Shown here one piece after another: positions 49,379-61,630 of a stretch of 64,000 bases of DNA; within the stretch, counting starts at the first letter, position 1; every line of letters starts with the position of its first letter. The notes beneath the pieces were generated by a model that searched no databases, had not been told where the DNA came from, and worked only from the letters and a program-made list of their open reading frames with translations. The position numbers and the translations under genes are program-made. The DNA comes from Leptoclinus maculatus (taxonomy: Eukaryota > Chordata > Actinopteri > Perciformes > Stichaeidae), in contig JAVDOI010000011.1 in NCBI GenBank assembly GCA_032191485.1, forward strand, positions 924,963-988,962. The letters run 5' to 3'.

Positions 49379-51010
49379 TGTTCTCTATGTGACTCGTGGT
49401 GAGACACCACAGGATCTCACTATTAGGAACTCAGTGACGAACACCCACAGAACACAAGAGAGATTGGATTTTCTTCAGTTCACGCAGATTTATTTGCATC
49501 ACAAAGTATACAAGTAAACCGAGCTGTCCGGAGTGAACTAACTTCACAATAGCATTGTTCATTATTTATACCTCCATTCTACCCTAAGTCTCCCCCCCCC
49601 CCCACCCCCCCCCTTTAGAGATGTCCTCCTCCTCCTCTGAACTCTCTCCTAGACAAGTTACACCAGGGGTCGGCAACCTGCGGCTCCTCTGTTGCGGCTC
49701 CCTGAGTCTACATCCACACTAATAAGTTTTTGTTTGAAACGATCTCCGTCCACACGGCGTTTCAGCATCGTTCTCTAAATGATCTCCGTCCAGACTTAAA
49801 CGCCTGAAATCGAATATCACGTGACTATTCACGTACACTGGGCATGCGGGTGGGTGCCGGTGTAAACAGGAAGTAGATTAGTTGCTCAAAGCCTCTAACG
49901 TGACTTCAGACGGCCGCTCCGTAGGTCTGATAACGCCGCTGGACACGCTGCTCGCTAATCGCTCCAATAACAGCTGCTTCCTCCGCAGAAATGCAGACTT
50001 TAGCTGAACAACAGCTGCTAGTGAAGACAACAAGGTCAGTAATACCTGACCTTCAATAGAAATGTTTTAATATTTTGTCAACTAAAATGTGCGTCACATC
50101 CTATTACGCCTGTCAAGCGCCTTTCCCTGCAGGTGGCTAATCATGATTTTCAGACCCCCCCCCTCTGTAAACTATCAATGGATAAATCCAAAAAAAGAAA
50201 AGTCACGGAGGAAAATAGAGAGTTTAATTCTACGTGGACGTATTAATTTGCTTTCACTGACAACGATGCTGGCTTACCTGTATGCTTGATATGTGCAAAA
50301 CATGTAATGTTGAAAGTCACTTCCAGAACAAACAGCATTTACTGAAACGTGTCACGCTGGAGATGAGCGAAAAAGAGCGATTTCTCAACTGCTGCAGCAA
50401 ACTCTCCTCTTCATCAGAGTTTGATATTGTTCTAACAGGTAAAATAGCAATAACATGTCAAGAATTGTCTTTATTCTTGTTCTATATTTTCATAAATACA
50501 ACAAATTATAGTTTTTGTATATATAATATAACTATATATAAAACTTTATAAGCTGTGGTATCAAATAGCTTTTGCGGCTCCAGACGGATTTTATTTGGTG
50601 TAAAATATGGCAAAAAGTCTCTTTGGATAGTAAAGGTTGCCGACCCCTGAGTTACACTGTGTACCTCAGACAAGTCATAACAGAGGGTTTTGTGATTAAC
50701 CACCGTCTCCTTCCCAACTCGTCTTCTTCTGATGTCTCTTCTGGCCGCCCGTCACAGCGACCGGCTCCCGTTCTTCCCCTGCGTTAGAAATCTTGCCCTA
50801 CTTGTTTATCTACGTCATCCCCCCTCTATCTTCACCCGGGCTCCAAGGCCGCTATACTAGACTCCCTGTCTCAGTGACGTGAATAACATATGACAATGAT
50901 ACCGGCCGTTATCACAGGATGAATGTGAATATACATGGATACATTTCAAATGATGGATGATTGATTTTACACAAATATATTTCAAGACACAAATACATTG
51001 TTCTCCCACA
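49379..51010 (-). mobile_element. Minus-strand LTR in unit 3 with hAT insertion
   Basis: The LTR begins 1 bp after the TAA duplication of the PIF-like element. Its poly(C) tract near 49595 is longer and interrupted by an A compared with the other units. Confidence 0.63.
49664..50649 (+). mobile_element. 986-bp hAT element, unit 3
   Basis: The BED-like frame has a nonsense change here (TAT TAA TTT where units 1, 2 and 4 read TAT TCA TTT, near 50244). Unit 5 carries the same change although unit 4, between them, does not. Confidence 0.88.
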
Positions 51011-51991
51011 TTCCCCCCTTGAGGGACTCACGTCACTCATACTAGAAACATGTTAGAACCTCCCGCTGGTCTTCAGGTCCATGTACTTTACGCTTTTGTT
51101 TCTTCTATGTTTTAATAGTCATTGCTTTCATTGGTTGGTTAGCTGATGCCTGCGTTTGTGGACTGTCTACTGTCCTAAGTTTGTCCTAATGTTGTCTCTG
51201 TAATATTTCACTGTCTAGTTACTGAATCGGTTGACAACTAGTTCAACTTACTTCCTCTGGCTCTTTTAGATTGGGTTTAGGTTTAAGCGATACAAGTTAT
51301 ATCTAAAAGAACATGATACATTGCCCCAACAATTCCCCCCTTTGGCCATTCAAGTATTTCTAATGTATCAAAACACCAACACATATTACCCAGAATGGTT
51401 TACATATGCACATCATCCATCGATGAGGTTCAAGCTTTGGCTGTTTTGTGAATGTTAAGCAACTCTATGTTGTAGCAAGCTAGATAATGTTAACATCAAC
51501 ATGGCAAAATACATCTCCTGAGATGAGGTGAGACACAGAAATCAGACCTCCATCTCTGTTGAACTGTATAATGAGACAACATATCAGTGAGTTTCATAAC
51601 AATCAAACTATTTAAACAATTTGTCAGAAATTCTATCATCCAAGTATTTATATTACCATAATAAACATTCTGAATCAACTGTCAATTTAAGTGATTCCTT
51701 TATCAAGTAAAAAATAAAATGAAAGAAAGCACTAGCTGTTTCATGAGATCATATTTCTCAGATAGCAAGCTGTAATAATCAACATAAGTATTACACAGAA
51801 ATGTCACTTTCAAAGTCCTCATCTAAGGGAGGAAAACAGTCGGCGTTGGAAACAAGTCAGATGTTGCAGGAACGAGAAATCCCTGCTGAAGGTAGACAAA
51901 GATACAAATAATGAAATAATAACCCAACTAAATAATAATGAAATAAATGAAAATACAAAATAAATATCCCACAATATTAACCCAACTAAAC
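51011..51991 (-). mobile_element. Internal LTR-element remnant, unit 3
   Basis: Near-identical to unit 1, with a private change 'gatacaaataatg' near 51901. Nothing coding is recognised. Confidence 0.42.
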
Positions 51992-52319
51992 ACAATGGTG
52001 AACTGACCACTATCCTGCTCAGGATCAAAGTGTTGGATGGCTTGTCCAACCAACATGAACATCCTTTGGCCCTCCTGCTTTCAGGGAACCAGGACGGTTT
52101 AAGTCGTGCTTTTAGTTTGTTAGAGCAATCTACTACACTGGAATAACTTATTTCACTGGAATAATGATTTTAAATGTCTTTACAGTGACAGGATGTTCAC
52201 AAAATATCTGTTTCCAAAAGAAGATGAAACCAAAATGAAAGCCACTCATGTTTATGATAAATAATGATTCATTGTGTATCGATATAAGAAACTCTGTGTG
52301 TTGTTTTGTGTGTTTGCAG

Positions 52320-52493
52320 TCTGTCAGACTGTGAGATCACAGAGGAAGGCTGTTCTTCTCTGGGCTCAGCTCTGAAGTCAAACCCCTCCCATCTGAGAGA
52401 ACTGGATCTGAGCTTCAACAACCTGAAGGATTCAGACGTGAAGCTGCTGAGTGGTTTTCTGGAGAGTCCACATTGTAGACTGGAGACTCTGAG
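52320..52493 (+). CDS. LRR exon 5 (array unit 4)
   Basis: Encodes residues 920-977, opening SLSDCEITEEGCSSLGSALK with LRELDLSFNNLKDSDVKLL later. Apart from the two residues after the first Leu (Ser-Asp for Tyr-Arg) it matches LRR exon 3. Confidence 0.9.
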
Positions 52494-52776
52494 GTGGGTT
52501 CACTGTCTGCTGCTCGTGCAGCTCCTTCATGTTTCATCAATAACTCTATTTGATTTATCTACGTATAGATCCATAAAGTGATACATTTTCTGGTAATATG
52601 TTCCACTTCACATCAGCTGCCTCGTTGTCTGCATGTCATCCTCTACAATCATGAAATGTACAACTTGTCTGGCTTCATCCTGCTGTTGGATGGATTACTG
52701 AACAGGCCTACTGGGCACAGGCCCAGGGGCCCAAAGTGTCAGGGGCCCCCCTGACCTTTACCTATGAAATTTCACT

Positions 52777-53003
52777 CAAAGAGACACAAAGACTACAAAG
52801 AGACACATAAAGACTACAAAGAGACATATAAAGACTACAAAGAGACGCATAAAGACTACAAAGAGACACATAAAGACTACAAAGAGACGCATAAAGACTA
52901 CAAAGAGACACATAAAGACTACAAAGAGACACATAAAGACTACAAAGAGACGCATAAAGACTACAAAGAGACACATAAAGACTACAAAGAGACACATAAA
53001 GAC
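52777..53003 (+). repeat. 21-bp minisatellite, unit 4 (about 11 copies)
   Basis: The last copy ends 'aaagacgactgttg', where units 1-3 end 'aaagactac', a variant shared with unit 5. Confidence 0.96.
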
Positions 53004-53071
53004 GACTGTTGTGGTATTTTTCCTCGTTGATGAGCTGCTTCTTTGACTTTACCTAATGGCTGGCTCAGTAA

Positions 53072-53773
53072 GGGGTCATCCAAAGTTAACAACATTTTCA
53101 CAGTAGTACAAAGAGTACTACTTTTCCAGATCCCCCCCCCCCCCAAAGTAGTACATATCAACATTTTTATCACATAACATGACAGAGGTCTAGATTTTAG
53201 GAGTCCCAACTATAGACACAAACACAATAATATGTATATAGAAGATATGTATCCAACAATTTATTATTAAAACCACTTTAAAATTGTTTTTAGTTTGTGC
53301 TGAGTCAGTTTCTGATGTTTCAGAAGTTGATAGCGAGTCGGGAACAGCTCACTGCACACCAGGCACTGGTGCAATTTACCCCCAATGTTGTTGTTGTTAT
53401 CGTCCTTGCCTCGCTCTCCTCCATGCACAAGCAAGGTGCTCGGAGACCCCCCCCACCCCCACCGGCTCGGGCGTTCCTGCAGCGCTTTGTTGCAGCTCTT
53501 TCAGCGTCTGACAGGCTCTCGCGCGGCCGTTACATTTTTGGGAAACGGCGTGGACGTCGCAAAGAAACTCGATTCGACTCAATCCGCAGCATTAGAGAGT
53601 GTTTGCATGAGATGCCGCTCGCTATATAGGCGTTAAAAAATGCAAGTTCCGTTCACCGAAAAATATCGTCATTTTACGAAACTTTAAAGTCGTACATGAG
53701 TGACAACCCCCCCCCCCCCCCCCGTCGTACGCTTTGTACGACCGTGAAAATATTGAAAACTCTGGACGGCCCC
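53072..53773 (+). mobile_element. PIF/Harbinger-like element, unit 4
   Basis: 702 bp, longer than the unit 3 and 5 copies through poly(C) length. TAA duplications are at 53069-53071 and 53774-53776. It shares 'ggcgtggacgtcgc' with unit 5, where unit 3 reads 'ggcgtgaacgtcgc'. Confidence 0.8.
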
Positions 53774-53777
53774 TAAC

Positions 53778-55401
53778 TGTTCTCTATGTGACTCGTGGTG
53801 AGACACCACAGGATCTCACTATTAGGAACTCAGTGACGAACACCCACAGAACACAAGAGAGATTGGATTTTCTTCAGTTCACGCAGATTTATTTGCATCA
53901 CAAAGTATACAAGTAAACCGAGCTGTCCGGAGTGAACTAACTTCACAATAGCATTGTTCATTATTTATACCTCCATTCTACCCTAAGTCCTCCCCCCCCC
54001 CCCTTTGGAGATGTCCTCCTCTGAACTCTGAACTCTCACCTAGACAAGTTACACCAGGGGTCGGCAACCTGCGGCTCCTCTGTTGCGGCTCCCTGAGTCT
54101 ACATCCACACTAATACGTTTTTGTTTGAAACGATCTCCGTCCACACGGCGTTTCAGCATCGTTCTCTAAATGATCTCCGTCCAGACTTAAACGCCTGAAA
54201 TCGAATATCACGTGACTATTCACGTACACTGGGCATGCGGGTGGGTGCCGGTGTAAACAGGAAGTAGATTAGTTGCTCAAAGCCGCTAACGTGACTTCAG
54301 ACGGCCGCTCCGTAGGTCTGATAACGCCGCTGGACACGCTGCTCGCTAATCGCTCCAATAACAGCTGCTTCCTCTGCAGAAATGCAGACTTTAGCTGAAC
54401 AACAGCTGCTAGTAAAGACAAGAAGGTCAGTAATACCTGACCTTCAATACAAATGTTTTAATATTTTGTCAACTAAAATGTGCGTCACATCCTATTACGC
54501 CTGTCAAGCGCCTTTCCCTGCAGGTGGCTAATCATGATTTTCAGACCCCCCCCCTCTGTAAACTATCAATGGATAAATCCAAAAAAAGAAAAGTCACGGA
54601 GGAAAATAGAGAGTTTAATTCTACGTGGACGTATTCATTTGCTTTCACTGACAACGATGCTGGCTTACCTGTATGCTTGATATGTGCAAAACATGTAATG
54701 TTGAAAGTCACTTCCAGAACAAACAGCATTTACTGAAACGTGTCACGCTGGAGATGAGCGAAAAAGAGCGATTTCTCAACTGCTGCAGCAAACTCTCCTC
54801 TTCATCAGAGTTTGATATTGTTCTAACAGGTAAAATAGCAATAACATGTCAAGAATTGTCTTTATTCTTGTTCTATATTTTCATAAATACAACAAACTAT
54901 AGTTTTTGTATATATAATATAACTATATATAAAACTTTATAAGCTGTGGTATCAAATAGCTTTTGCGGCTCCAGACGGATTTTATTTGGTGTAAAATATG
55001 GCAAAAAGTCTCTTTGGATAGTAAAGGTTGCCGACCCCTGAGTTACACTGTGTACCTCAGACAAGTCATAACAGAGGGTTTTGTGATTAACCACCGTCTC
55101 CTTCCCAACTCGTCTTCTTCTGATGTCTCTTCTGGCCGCCCGTCACAGCGACCGGCTCCCGTTCTTCCCCTGCGTTAGAAATCTTGCCCTACTTGTTTAT
55201 CTACGTCATCCCCCCTCTATCTTCACCCGGGCTCCAAGGCCGCTATACTAGACTCCCTGTCTCAGTGACGTGAATAACATATGACAATGATACCGGCCGT
55301 TATCACAGGATGAATGTGAATATACATGGATACATTTCAAATGATGGATGATTGATTTTACACAAATATATTTCAAGACACAAATACATTGTTCTCCCAC
55401 A
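53778..55401 (-). mobile_element. Minus-strand LTR in unit 4 with hAT insertion
   Basis: Same structure as in the other units. The segment beside the hAT left end ('gatgtcctcctctgaactctg') matches unit 1, not units 2, 3 and 5, another marker conflict within the array. Confidence 0.63.
54055..55040 (+). mobile_element. 986-bp hAT element, unit 4
   Basis: The BED-like frame is open (54524-54736), reading FNSTWTYSFAF, with both AGTTACAC duplications intact. Confidence 0.88.
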
Positions 55402-56382
55402 TTCCCCCCTTGAGGGACTCACGTCACTCATACTAGAAACATGTTAGAACCTCCCGCTGGTCTTCAGGTCCATGTACTTTACGCTTTTGTTTCTTCTATG
55501 TTTTAATAGTCATTGGTTTCATTGGTTGGTTAGCTGATGCCTGCGTTTGTGGACTGTCTACTGTCCTAAGTTTGTCCTAATGTTGTCTCTGTAATATTTC
55601 ACTGTCTAGTTACTGAATCGGTTGACAACTAGTTCAACTTACTTCCTCTGGCTCTTTTAGATTGGGTTTAGGTTTAAGCGATACAAGTTATATCTAAAAG
55701 AACATGATACATTGCCCCAACAATTCCCCCCTTTGGCCATTCAAGTATTTCTAATGTATCAAAACACCAACACATATTACCCAGAATGGTTTACATATGC
55801 ACATCATCCATCGATGAGGTTCAAGCTTTGGCTGTTTTGTGAATGTTAAGCAACTCTATGTTGTAGCAAGCTAGATAATGTTAACATCAACATGGCAAAA
55901 TACATCTCCTGAGATGAGGTGAGACACAGAAATCAGACCTCCATCTCTGTTGAACTGTATAATGAGACAACATATCAGTGAGTTTCATAACAATCAAACT
56001 ATTTAAACAATTTGTCAGAAATTCTATCATCCAAGTATTTATATTACCATAATAAACATTCTGAATCAACTGTCAATTTAAGTGATTCCTTTATCAAGTA
56101 AAAAATAAAATGAAAGAAAGCACTAGCTGTTTCATGAGATCATATTTCTCAGATAGCAAGCTGTAATAATCAACATAAGTATTACACAGAAATGTCACTT
56201 TCAAAGTCCTCATCTAAGGGAGGAAAACAGTCGGCGTTGGAAACAAGTCAGATGTTGCAGGAACGAGAAATCCCTGCTGAAGGTAGACAAAGATAAAAAG
56301 AATGAAATAATAACCCAACAAAATAATAATGAAATAAATGAAAATACAAAATAAATATCCCACAATATTAACCCAACTAAAC
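55402..56382 (-). mobile_element. Internal LTR-element remnant, unit 4
   Basis: Differs by isolated bases only (for example 'attggtttcattgg' near 55513). No coding remnant is recognised. Confidence 0.42.
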
Positions 56383-56710
56383 ACAATGGTGAACTGACCA
56401 CTATCCTGCTCAGGATCAAAGTGTTGGATGGCTTGTCCAACCAACATGAACATCCTTTGGCCCTCCTGCTTTCAGGGAACCAGGACGGTTTAAGTCGTGC
56501 TTTTAGTTTGTTAGAGCAATCTACTACACTGGAATAACTTATTTCACTGGAATAATGATTTTAAATGTCTTTACAGTGACAGGATGTTCACAAAATATCT
56601 GTTTCCAAAAGAAGATGAAACCAAAATGAAAGCCACTCATGTTTATGATAAATAATGATTCATTGTGTATCGATATAAGAAACTCTGTGTGTTGTTTTGT
56701 GTGTTTGCAG

Positions 56711-56884
56711 TCTGTCAGGCTGTAAGATCACAGAGGAAGGCTGTTCTTCTCTGGACTCAGCTCTGAAGTCAAACCCCTCCCATCTGAGAGAACTGAATCT
56801 GAGTGGAAACAACCTGAAGGATTCAGGAGTGAAGCTGCTGAGTGGTTTTCTGGAGAGTCCACATTGTAGACTGAAGACTCTGAG
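56711..56884 (+). CDS. LRR exon 6 (array unit 5)
   Basis: Encodes residues 978-1035, opening SLSGCKITEEGCSSLDSALK with LRELNLSGNNLKDSGVKLL later and LKTL at the end. It combines the Ser-Gly/Lys pair of LRR exon 2 with private Gly-to-Asp, Asp-to-Asn and Glu-to-Lys changes. Confidence 0.9.
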
Positions 56885-57168
56885 GTGGGTTCACTGTCTG
56901 CTGCTCGTGCAGCTCCTTCATGTTTCATCAATAACTCTATTTGATTTATCTACGTATAGATCCATAAAGTGATACATTTTCTGGTAATATGTTCCACTTC
57001 ACATCAGCTGCCTCGTTGTCTGCATGTCATCCTCTACAATCATGAAATGTACAACTTGTCTGGCTTCATCCTGCTGTTGGATGGATTACTGAACAGGCCT
57101 ACCGGGCACAGGCCCAGGGGCCCAAAGTGTCAGGGGCCCCCCTGACCTTTCCCTACGAAATGTCACTC

Positions 57169-57434
57169 AAAGAGACACAAAGACTACAAAGAGACACAAA
57201 GACTACAAAGAGAAACATAAAGACTACAAAGAGACATATAAAGACTACAAAGAGACGCATAAAGACTACAAAGAGACGCATAAAGACTACAAAGAGACAC
57301 ACAAAGACTACAAAGAGACACATAAAGACTACAAAGAGACATATAAAGACTACAAAGAGACACATAAAGACTACAAAGAGACGCATAAAGACTACAAAGA
57401 GACACATAAAGACTACAAAGAGACACATAAAGAC
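57169..57434 (+). repeat. 21-bp minisatellite, unit 5 (about 13 copies)
   Basis: Contains private copies reading 'gagaaacataaag' and 'acacacaaag'. It ends 'aaagacgactg' as in unit 4. Confidence 0.96.
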
Positions 57435-57502
57435 GACTGTTGTGGTATTTTTCCTCGTTGATGAGCTGCTTCTTTGACTTTACCTAATGGCTGGCTCAGT
57501 AA

Positions 57503-58200
57503 GGGGTCATCCAAAGTTAACAACATTTTCACAGTAGTACAAAGAGTACTACTTTTCCAGATCCCCCCCCCCCCAAAGTAGTACATATCAACATTTTTAT
57601 CACATAACATGACAGAGGTCTAGATTTTAGGAGTCCCAACTATAGACACAAACACAATAATATGTATATAGAAGATATGTATCCAACAATATATTATTAA
57701 AACCACTTTAAAATTGTTTTTAGTTTGTGCTGAGTCAGTTTCTGATGTTTCAGAAGTTGATAGCGAGTCGGGAACAGCTCACTGCACACCAGGCACTGGT
57801 GCAATTTACCCCCAATGTTGTTGTTGTTATCGTCCTTGCCTCGCTCTCCTCCATGCACAAGCAAGGTGCTCGGAGACCCCCCCCACCCCCACCGGCTCGG
57901 GCGTTCCTGCAGCGCTTTGTTGCAGCTCTTTCAGCGTCTGACAGGCTCTCGCGCGGCCGTTACATTTTTGGGAAACGGCGTGGACGTCGCAAAGAAACTC
58001 GATTCGACTCAATCCGCAGCATTAGAGAGTGTTTGCATGAGATGCCGCTCGCTATATAGGCGTTAAAAAATGCAAGTTCCGTTCACCGAAAAATATCGTC
58101 ATTTTACGAAACTTTAAAGTCGTACATGATTGACAACCCCCCCCCCCCCCGTCGTACGCTTTGTACGACCGTGAAAATATTGAAAACTCTGGACGGCCCC
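57503..58200 (+). mobile_element. PIF/Harbinger-like element, unit 5
   Basis: 698 bp with TAA at 57500-57502 and 58201-58203. The sequence is nearly the same as in unit 4, apart from poly(C) length and a few substitutions. Confidence 0.8.
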
Positions 58201-58204
58201 TAAC

Positions 58205-59826
58205 TGTTCTCTATGTGACTCGTGGTGAGACATCACAGGATCTCACTATTAGGAACTCAGTGACGAACACCCACAGAACACAAGAGAGATTGGATTTTCT
58301 TCAGTTCACGCAGATTTATTTGCATCACAAAGTATACAAGTAAACCGAGCTGTCCGGAGTGAACTAACTTCACAATAGCATTGTTCATTATTTATACCTC
58401 CATTCTACCCTAAGTCCTCCCCCCCCCCCTTTAGAGATGTCCTCCTCCTCCTCTGAACTCTCACCTAGACAAGTTACACCAGGGGTCGGCAACCTGCGGC
58501 TCCTCTGTTGCGGCTCCCTGAGTCTACATCCACACGAATACGTTTTTGTTTGAAACGATCTCCGTCCACACGGCGTTTCAGCATCGTTCTCTAAATGATC
58601 TCCGTCCAGACTTAAACGCCTGAAATCGAATATCACGTGACTATTCACGTACACTGGGCATGCGGGTGGGTGCCGGTGTAAACAGGAAGTAGATTAGTTG
58701 CTCAAAGCCTCTAACGTGACTTCAGACGGCCGCTCCGTAGGTCTGATAACGCCGCTGGACACGCTGCTCGCTAATCGCTCCAATAACAGCTGCTTCCTCC
58801 GCAGAAATGCAGACTTTAGCTGAACAACAGCTGCTAGTAAAGACAACAAGGTCAGTAATACCTGACCTTCAATAAAAATGTTTTAATATTTTGTCAACTA
58901 AAATGTGCGTCACATCCTATTACGCCTGTCAAGCGCCTTTCCCTGCAGGTGGCTAATCATGATTTTCAGACCCCCCCCCTCTGTAAACTATCAATGGATA
59001 AATCCAAAAAAAGAAAAGTCACGGAGGAAAATAGAGAGTTTAATTCTACGTGGACGTATTAATTTGCTTTCACTGACAACGATGCTGGCTTACCTGTATG
59101 CTTGATATGTGCAAAACATGTAATGTTGAAAGTCACTTCCAGAACAAACAGCATTTACTGAAACGTGTCACGCTGGAGATGAGCGAAAAAGAGCGATTTC
59201 TCAACTGCTGCAGCAAACTCTCCTCTTCATCAGAGTTTGATATTGTTCTAACAGGTAAAATAGCAATAACATGTCAAGAATTGTCTTTATTCTTGTTCTA
59301 TATTTTCATAAATACAACAAACTATAGTTTTTGTATATATAATATAACTATATATAAAACTTTATAAGCTGTGGTATCAAATAGCTTTTGCGGCTCCAGA
59401 CGGATTTTATTTGGTGTAAAATATGGCAAAAAGTCTCTTTGGATAGTAAAGGTTGCCGACCCCTGAGTTACACTGTGTACCTCAGACAAGTCATAACAGA
59501 GGGTTTTGTGATTAACCACCGTCTCCTTCCCAACTCGTCTTCTTCTGATGTCTCTTCTGGCCGCCCGTCACAGCGACCGGCTCCCGTTCTTCCCCTGCGT
59601 TAGAAATCTTGCCCTACTTGTTTATCTACGTCATCCCCCCTCTATCTTCACCCGGGCTCCAAGGCCGCTATACTAGACTCCCTGTCTCAGTGACGTGAAT
59701 AACATATGACAATGATACCGGCCGTTATCACAGGATGAATGTGAATATACATGGATACATTTCAAATGATGGATGATTGATTTTACACAAATATATTTCA
59801 AGACACAAATACATTGTTCTCCCACA
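58205..59826 (-). mobile_element. Minus-strand LTR in unit 5 with hAT insertion
   Basis: Last copy of this LTR. Unit 6 lacks it altogether. There is a private variant 'gagacatcacagg' near 58230. Confidence 0.63.
58480..59465 (+). mobile_element. 986-bp hAT element, unit 5
   Basis: Shares the nonsense change of the unit 3 copy (TAT TAA TTT near 59060). Terminal repeats and AGTTACAC duplications are intact. Confidence 0.88.
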
Positions 59827-60807
59827 TTCCCCCCTTGAGGGACTCACGTCACTCATACTAGAAACATGTTAGAACCTCCCGCTGGTCTTCAGGTCCATGT
59901 ACTTTACGCTTTTGTTTCTTCTATGTTTTAATAGTCATTGCTTTCATTGGTTGGTTAGCTGATGCCTGCGTTTGTGGACTGTCTACTGTCCTAAGTTTGT
60001 CCTAATGTTGTCTCTGTAATATTTCACTGTCTAGTTACTGAATCGGTTGACAACTAGTTCAACTTACTTCCTCTGGCTCTTTTAGATTGGGTTTAGGTTT
60101 AAGCGATACAAGTTATATCTAAAAGAACATGATACATTGCCCCAACAATTCCCCCCTTTGGCCATTCAAGTATTTCTAATGTATCAAAACACCAACACAT
60201 ATTACCCAGAATGGTTTACATATGCACATCATCCATCGATGAGGTTCAAGCTTTGGCTGTTTTGTGAATGTTAAGCAACTCTATGTTGTAGCAAGCTAGA
60301 TAATGTTAACATCAACATGGCAAAATACATCTCCTGAGATGAGGTGAGACACAGAAATCAGACCTCCATCTCTGTTGAACTGTATAATGAGACAACATAT
60401 CAGTGAGTTTCATAACAATCAAACTATTTAAACAATTTGTCAGAAATTCTATCATCCAAGTATTTATATTACCATAATAAACATTCTGAATCAACTGTCA
60501 ATTTAAGTGATTCCTTTATCAAGTAAAAAATAAAATGAAAGAAAGCACTAGCTGTTTTATGAGATCATATTTCTCAGATAGCAAGCTGTAATAATCAACA
60601 TAAGTATTACACAGAAATGTCACTTTCAAAGTCCTCATCTAAGGGAGGAAAACAGTCGGCGTTGGAAACAAGTCAGATGTTGCAGGAACGAGAAATCCCT
60701 GCTGAAGGTAGACAAAGATAAAAAGAATGAAATAATAACCCAACTAAATAATAATGAAATGAATGAAAATATAAAATAAATATCCCACAATATTAACCCA
60801 ACTAAAC
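59827..60807 (-). mobile_element. Internal LTR-element remnant, unit 5
   Basis: Shares 'gatgaaatgaatgaaaatataaaat'-type variants near 60755 with unit 1 (43668), not with its neighbour unit 4. No coding remnant is recognised. Confidence 0.42.
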
Positions 60808-61135
60808 ACAATGGTGAACTGACCACTATCCTGCTCAGGATCAAAGTGTTGGATGGCTTGTCCAACCAACATGAACATCCTTTGGCCCTCCTGCTTTCAG
60901 GGAACCAGGACGGTTTAAGTCGTGCTTTTAGTTTGTTAGAGCAATCTACTACACTGGAATAACTTATTTCACTGGAATAATGATTTTAAATGTCTTTACA
61001 GTGACAGGATGTTCACAAAATATCTGTTTCCAAAAGAAGATGAAACCAAAATGAAAGCCACTCATGTTTATGATAAATAATGATTCATTGTGTATCGATA
61101 TAAGAAACTCTGTGTGTTGTTTTGTGTGTTTGCAG

Positions 61136-61309
61136 TCTGTCACACTGTGAGATCACAGAGGAAGGCTGTTCTTCTCTGGGCTCAGCTCTGAAGTCAAACC
61201 CCTCCCATCTGAGAAAACTGAATCTGAATTTCAACAACCTGAAGGATTCAGGAGTGAAGCTGCTGAGTGGTTTTCTGGAGAGTCCACATTGTAGACTGGA
61301 GACTCTGAG
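61136..61309 (+). CDS. LRR exon 7 (array unit 6)
   Basis: Encodes residues 1036-1093, opening SLSHCEITEEGCSSLGSALK with LRKLNLNFNNLKDSGVKLL later. The unusual LNLNFN at the second strand (Asp to Asn, Ser to Asn) is private to this exon. Confidence 0.9.
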
Positions 61310-61592
61310 GTGGGTTCACTGTCTGCTGCTCGTGCAGCTCCTTCATGTTTCATCAATAACTCTATTTGATTTATCTACGTATAGATCCATAAAGTGATAC
61401 ATTTTCTGGTAATATGTTCCACTTCACATCAGCTGCCTCGTTGTCTGCATGTCATCCTCTACAATCATGAAATGTACAACTTGTCTGGCTTCATCCTGCT
61501 GTTGGATGGATTACTGAACAGGCCTACCGGGCACAGGCCCAGGGGCCCAAAGTGTCAGGGGCCCCCCTGATCTTTACCTACGAAATGTCACT

Positions 61593-61630
61593 CAAAGAGA
61601 CACAAAAAGACTACAAAGAGACACACAAAG
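61593..61630 (+). repeat. Rudimentary 21-bp minisatellite, unit 6 (about 2 copies)
   Basis: Only about two repeat units are present before the sequence changes to 'gtgaattgaatatac'. This may show the ancestral, unexpanded state of the minisatellite, before the LTR-containing segment joined the cassette. A T-rich and A-rich stretch follows (about 61685-61775). Confidence 0.85.

Larger units (their letters stand above)
39983..61630 (+). repeat. Tandem array of LRR-exon cassettes
   Basis: Direct units begin with 'aatggtgaactg' at about 39983, 43725, 47643, 51994, 56385 and 60810. Each runs through about 330 bp of intron, one 174-bp LRR exon, a 21-bp minisatellite and then mobile-element sequence. 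The exon-to-exon spacing is 3739, 3918, 4351, 4391 and 4425 bp. Growth in length is explained by minisatellite copy number and by a 0.7-kb transposon in units 3-5. The sixth unit stops in a two-copy minisatellite without the LTR. LRR exon 8 (62023) has only about 150 bp of related upstream sequence. Intron copies look nearly identical by eye, pointing to recent amplification or ongoing homogenisation. Confidence 0.93.

Noticed and set aside
40770..57434. CRISPR-like appearance of regularly repeated short units
   Set aside because: The repeats are directly abutting with no unique spacers, there are no cas genes, and the genome is eukaryotic.
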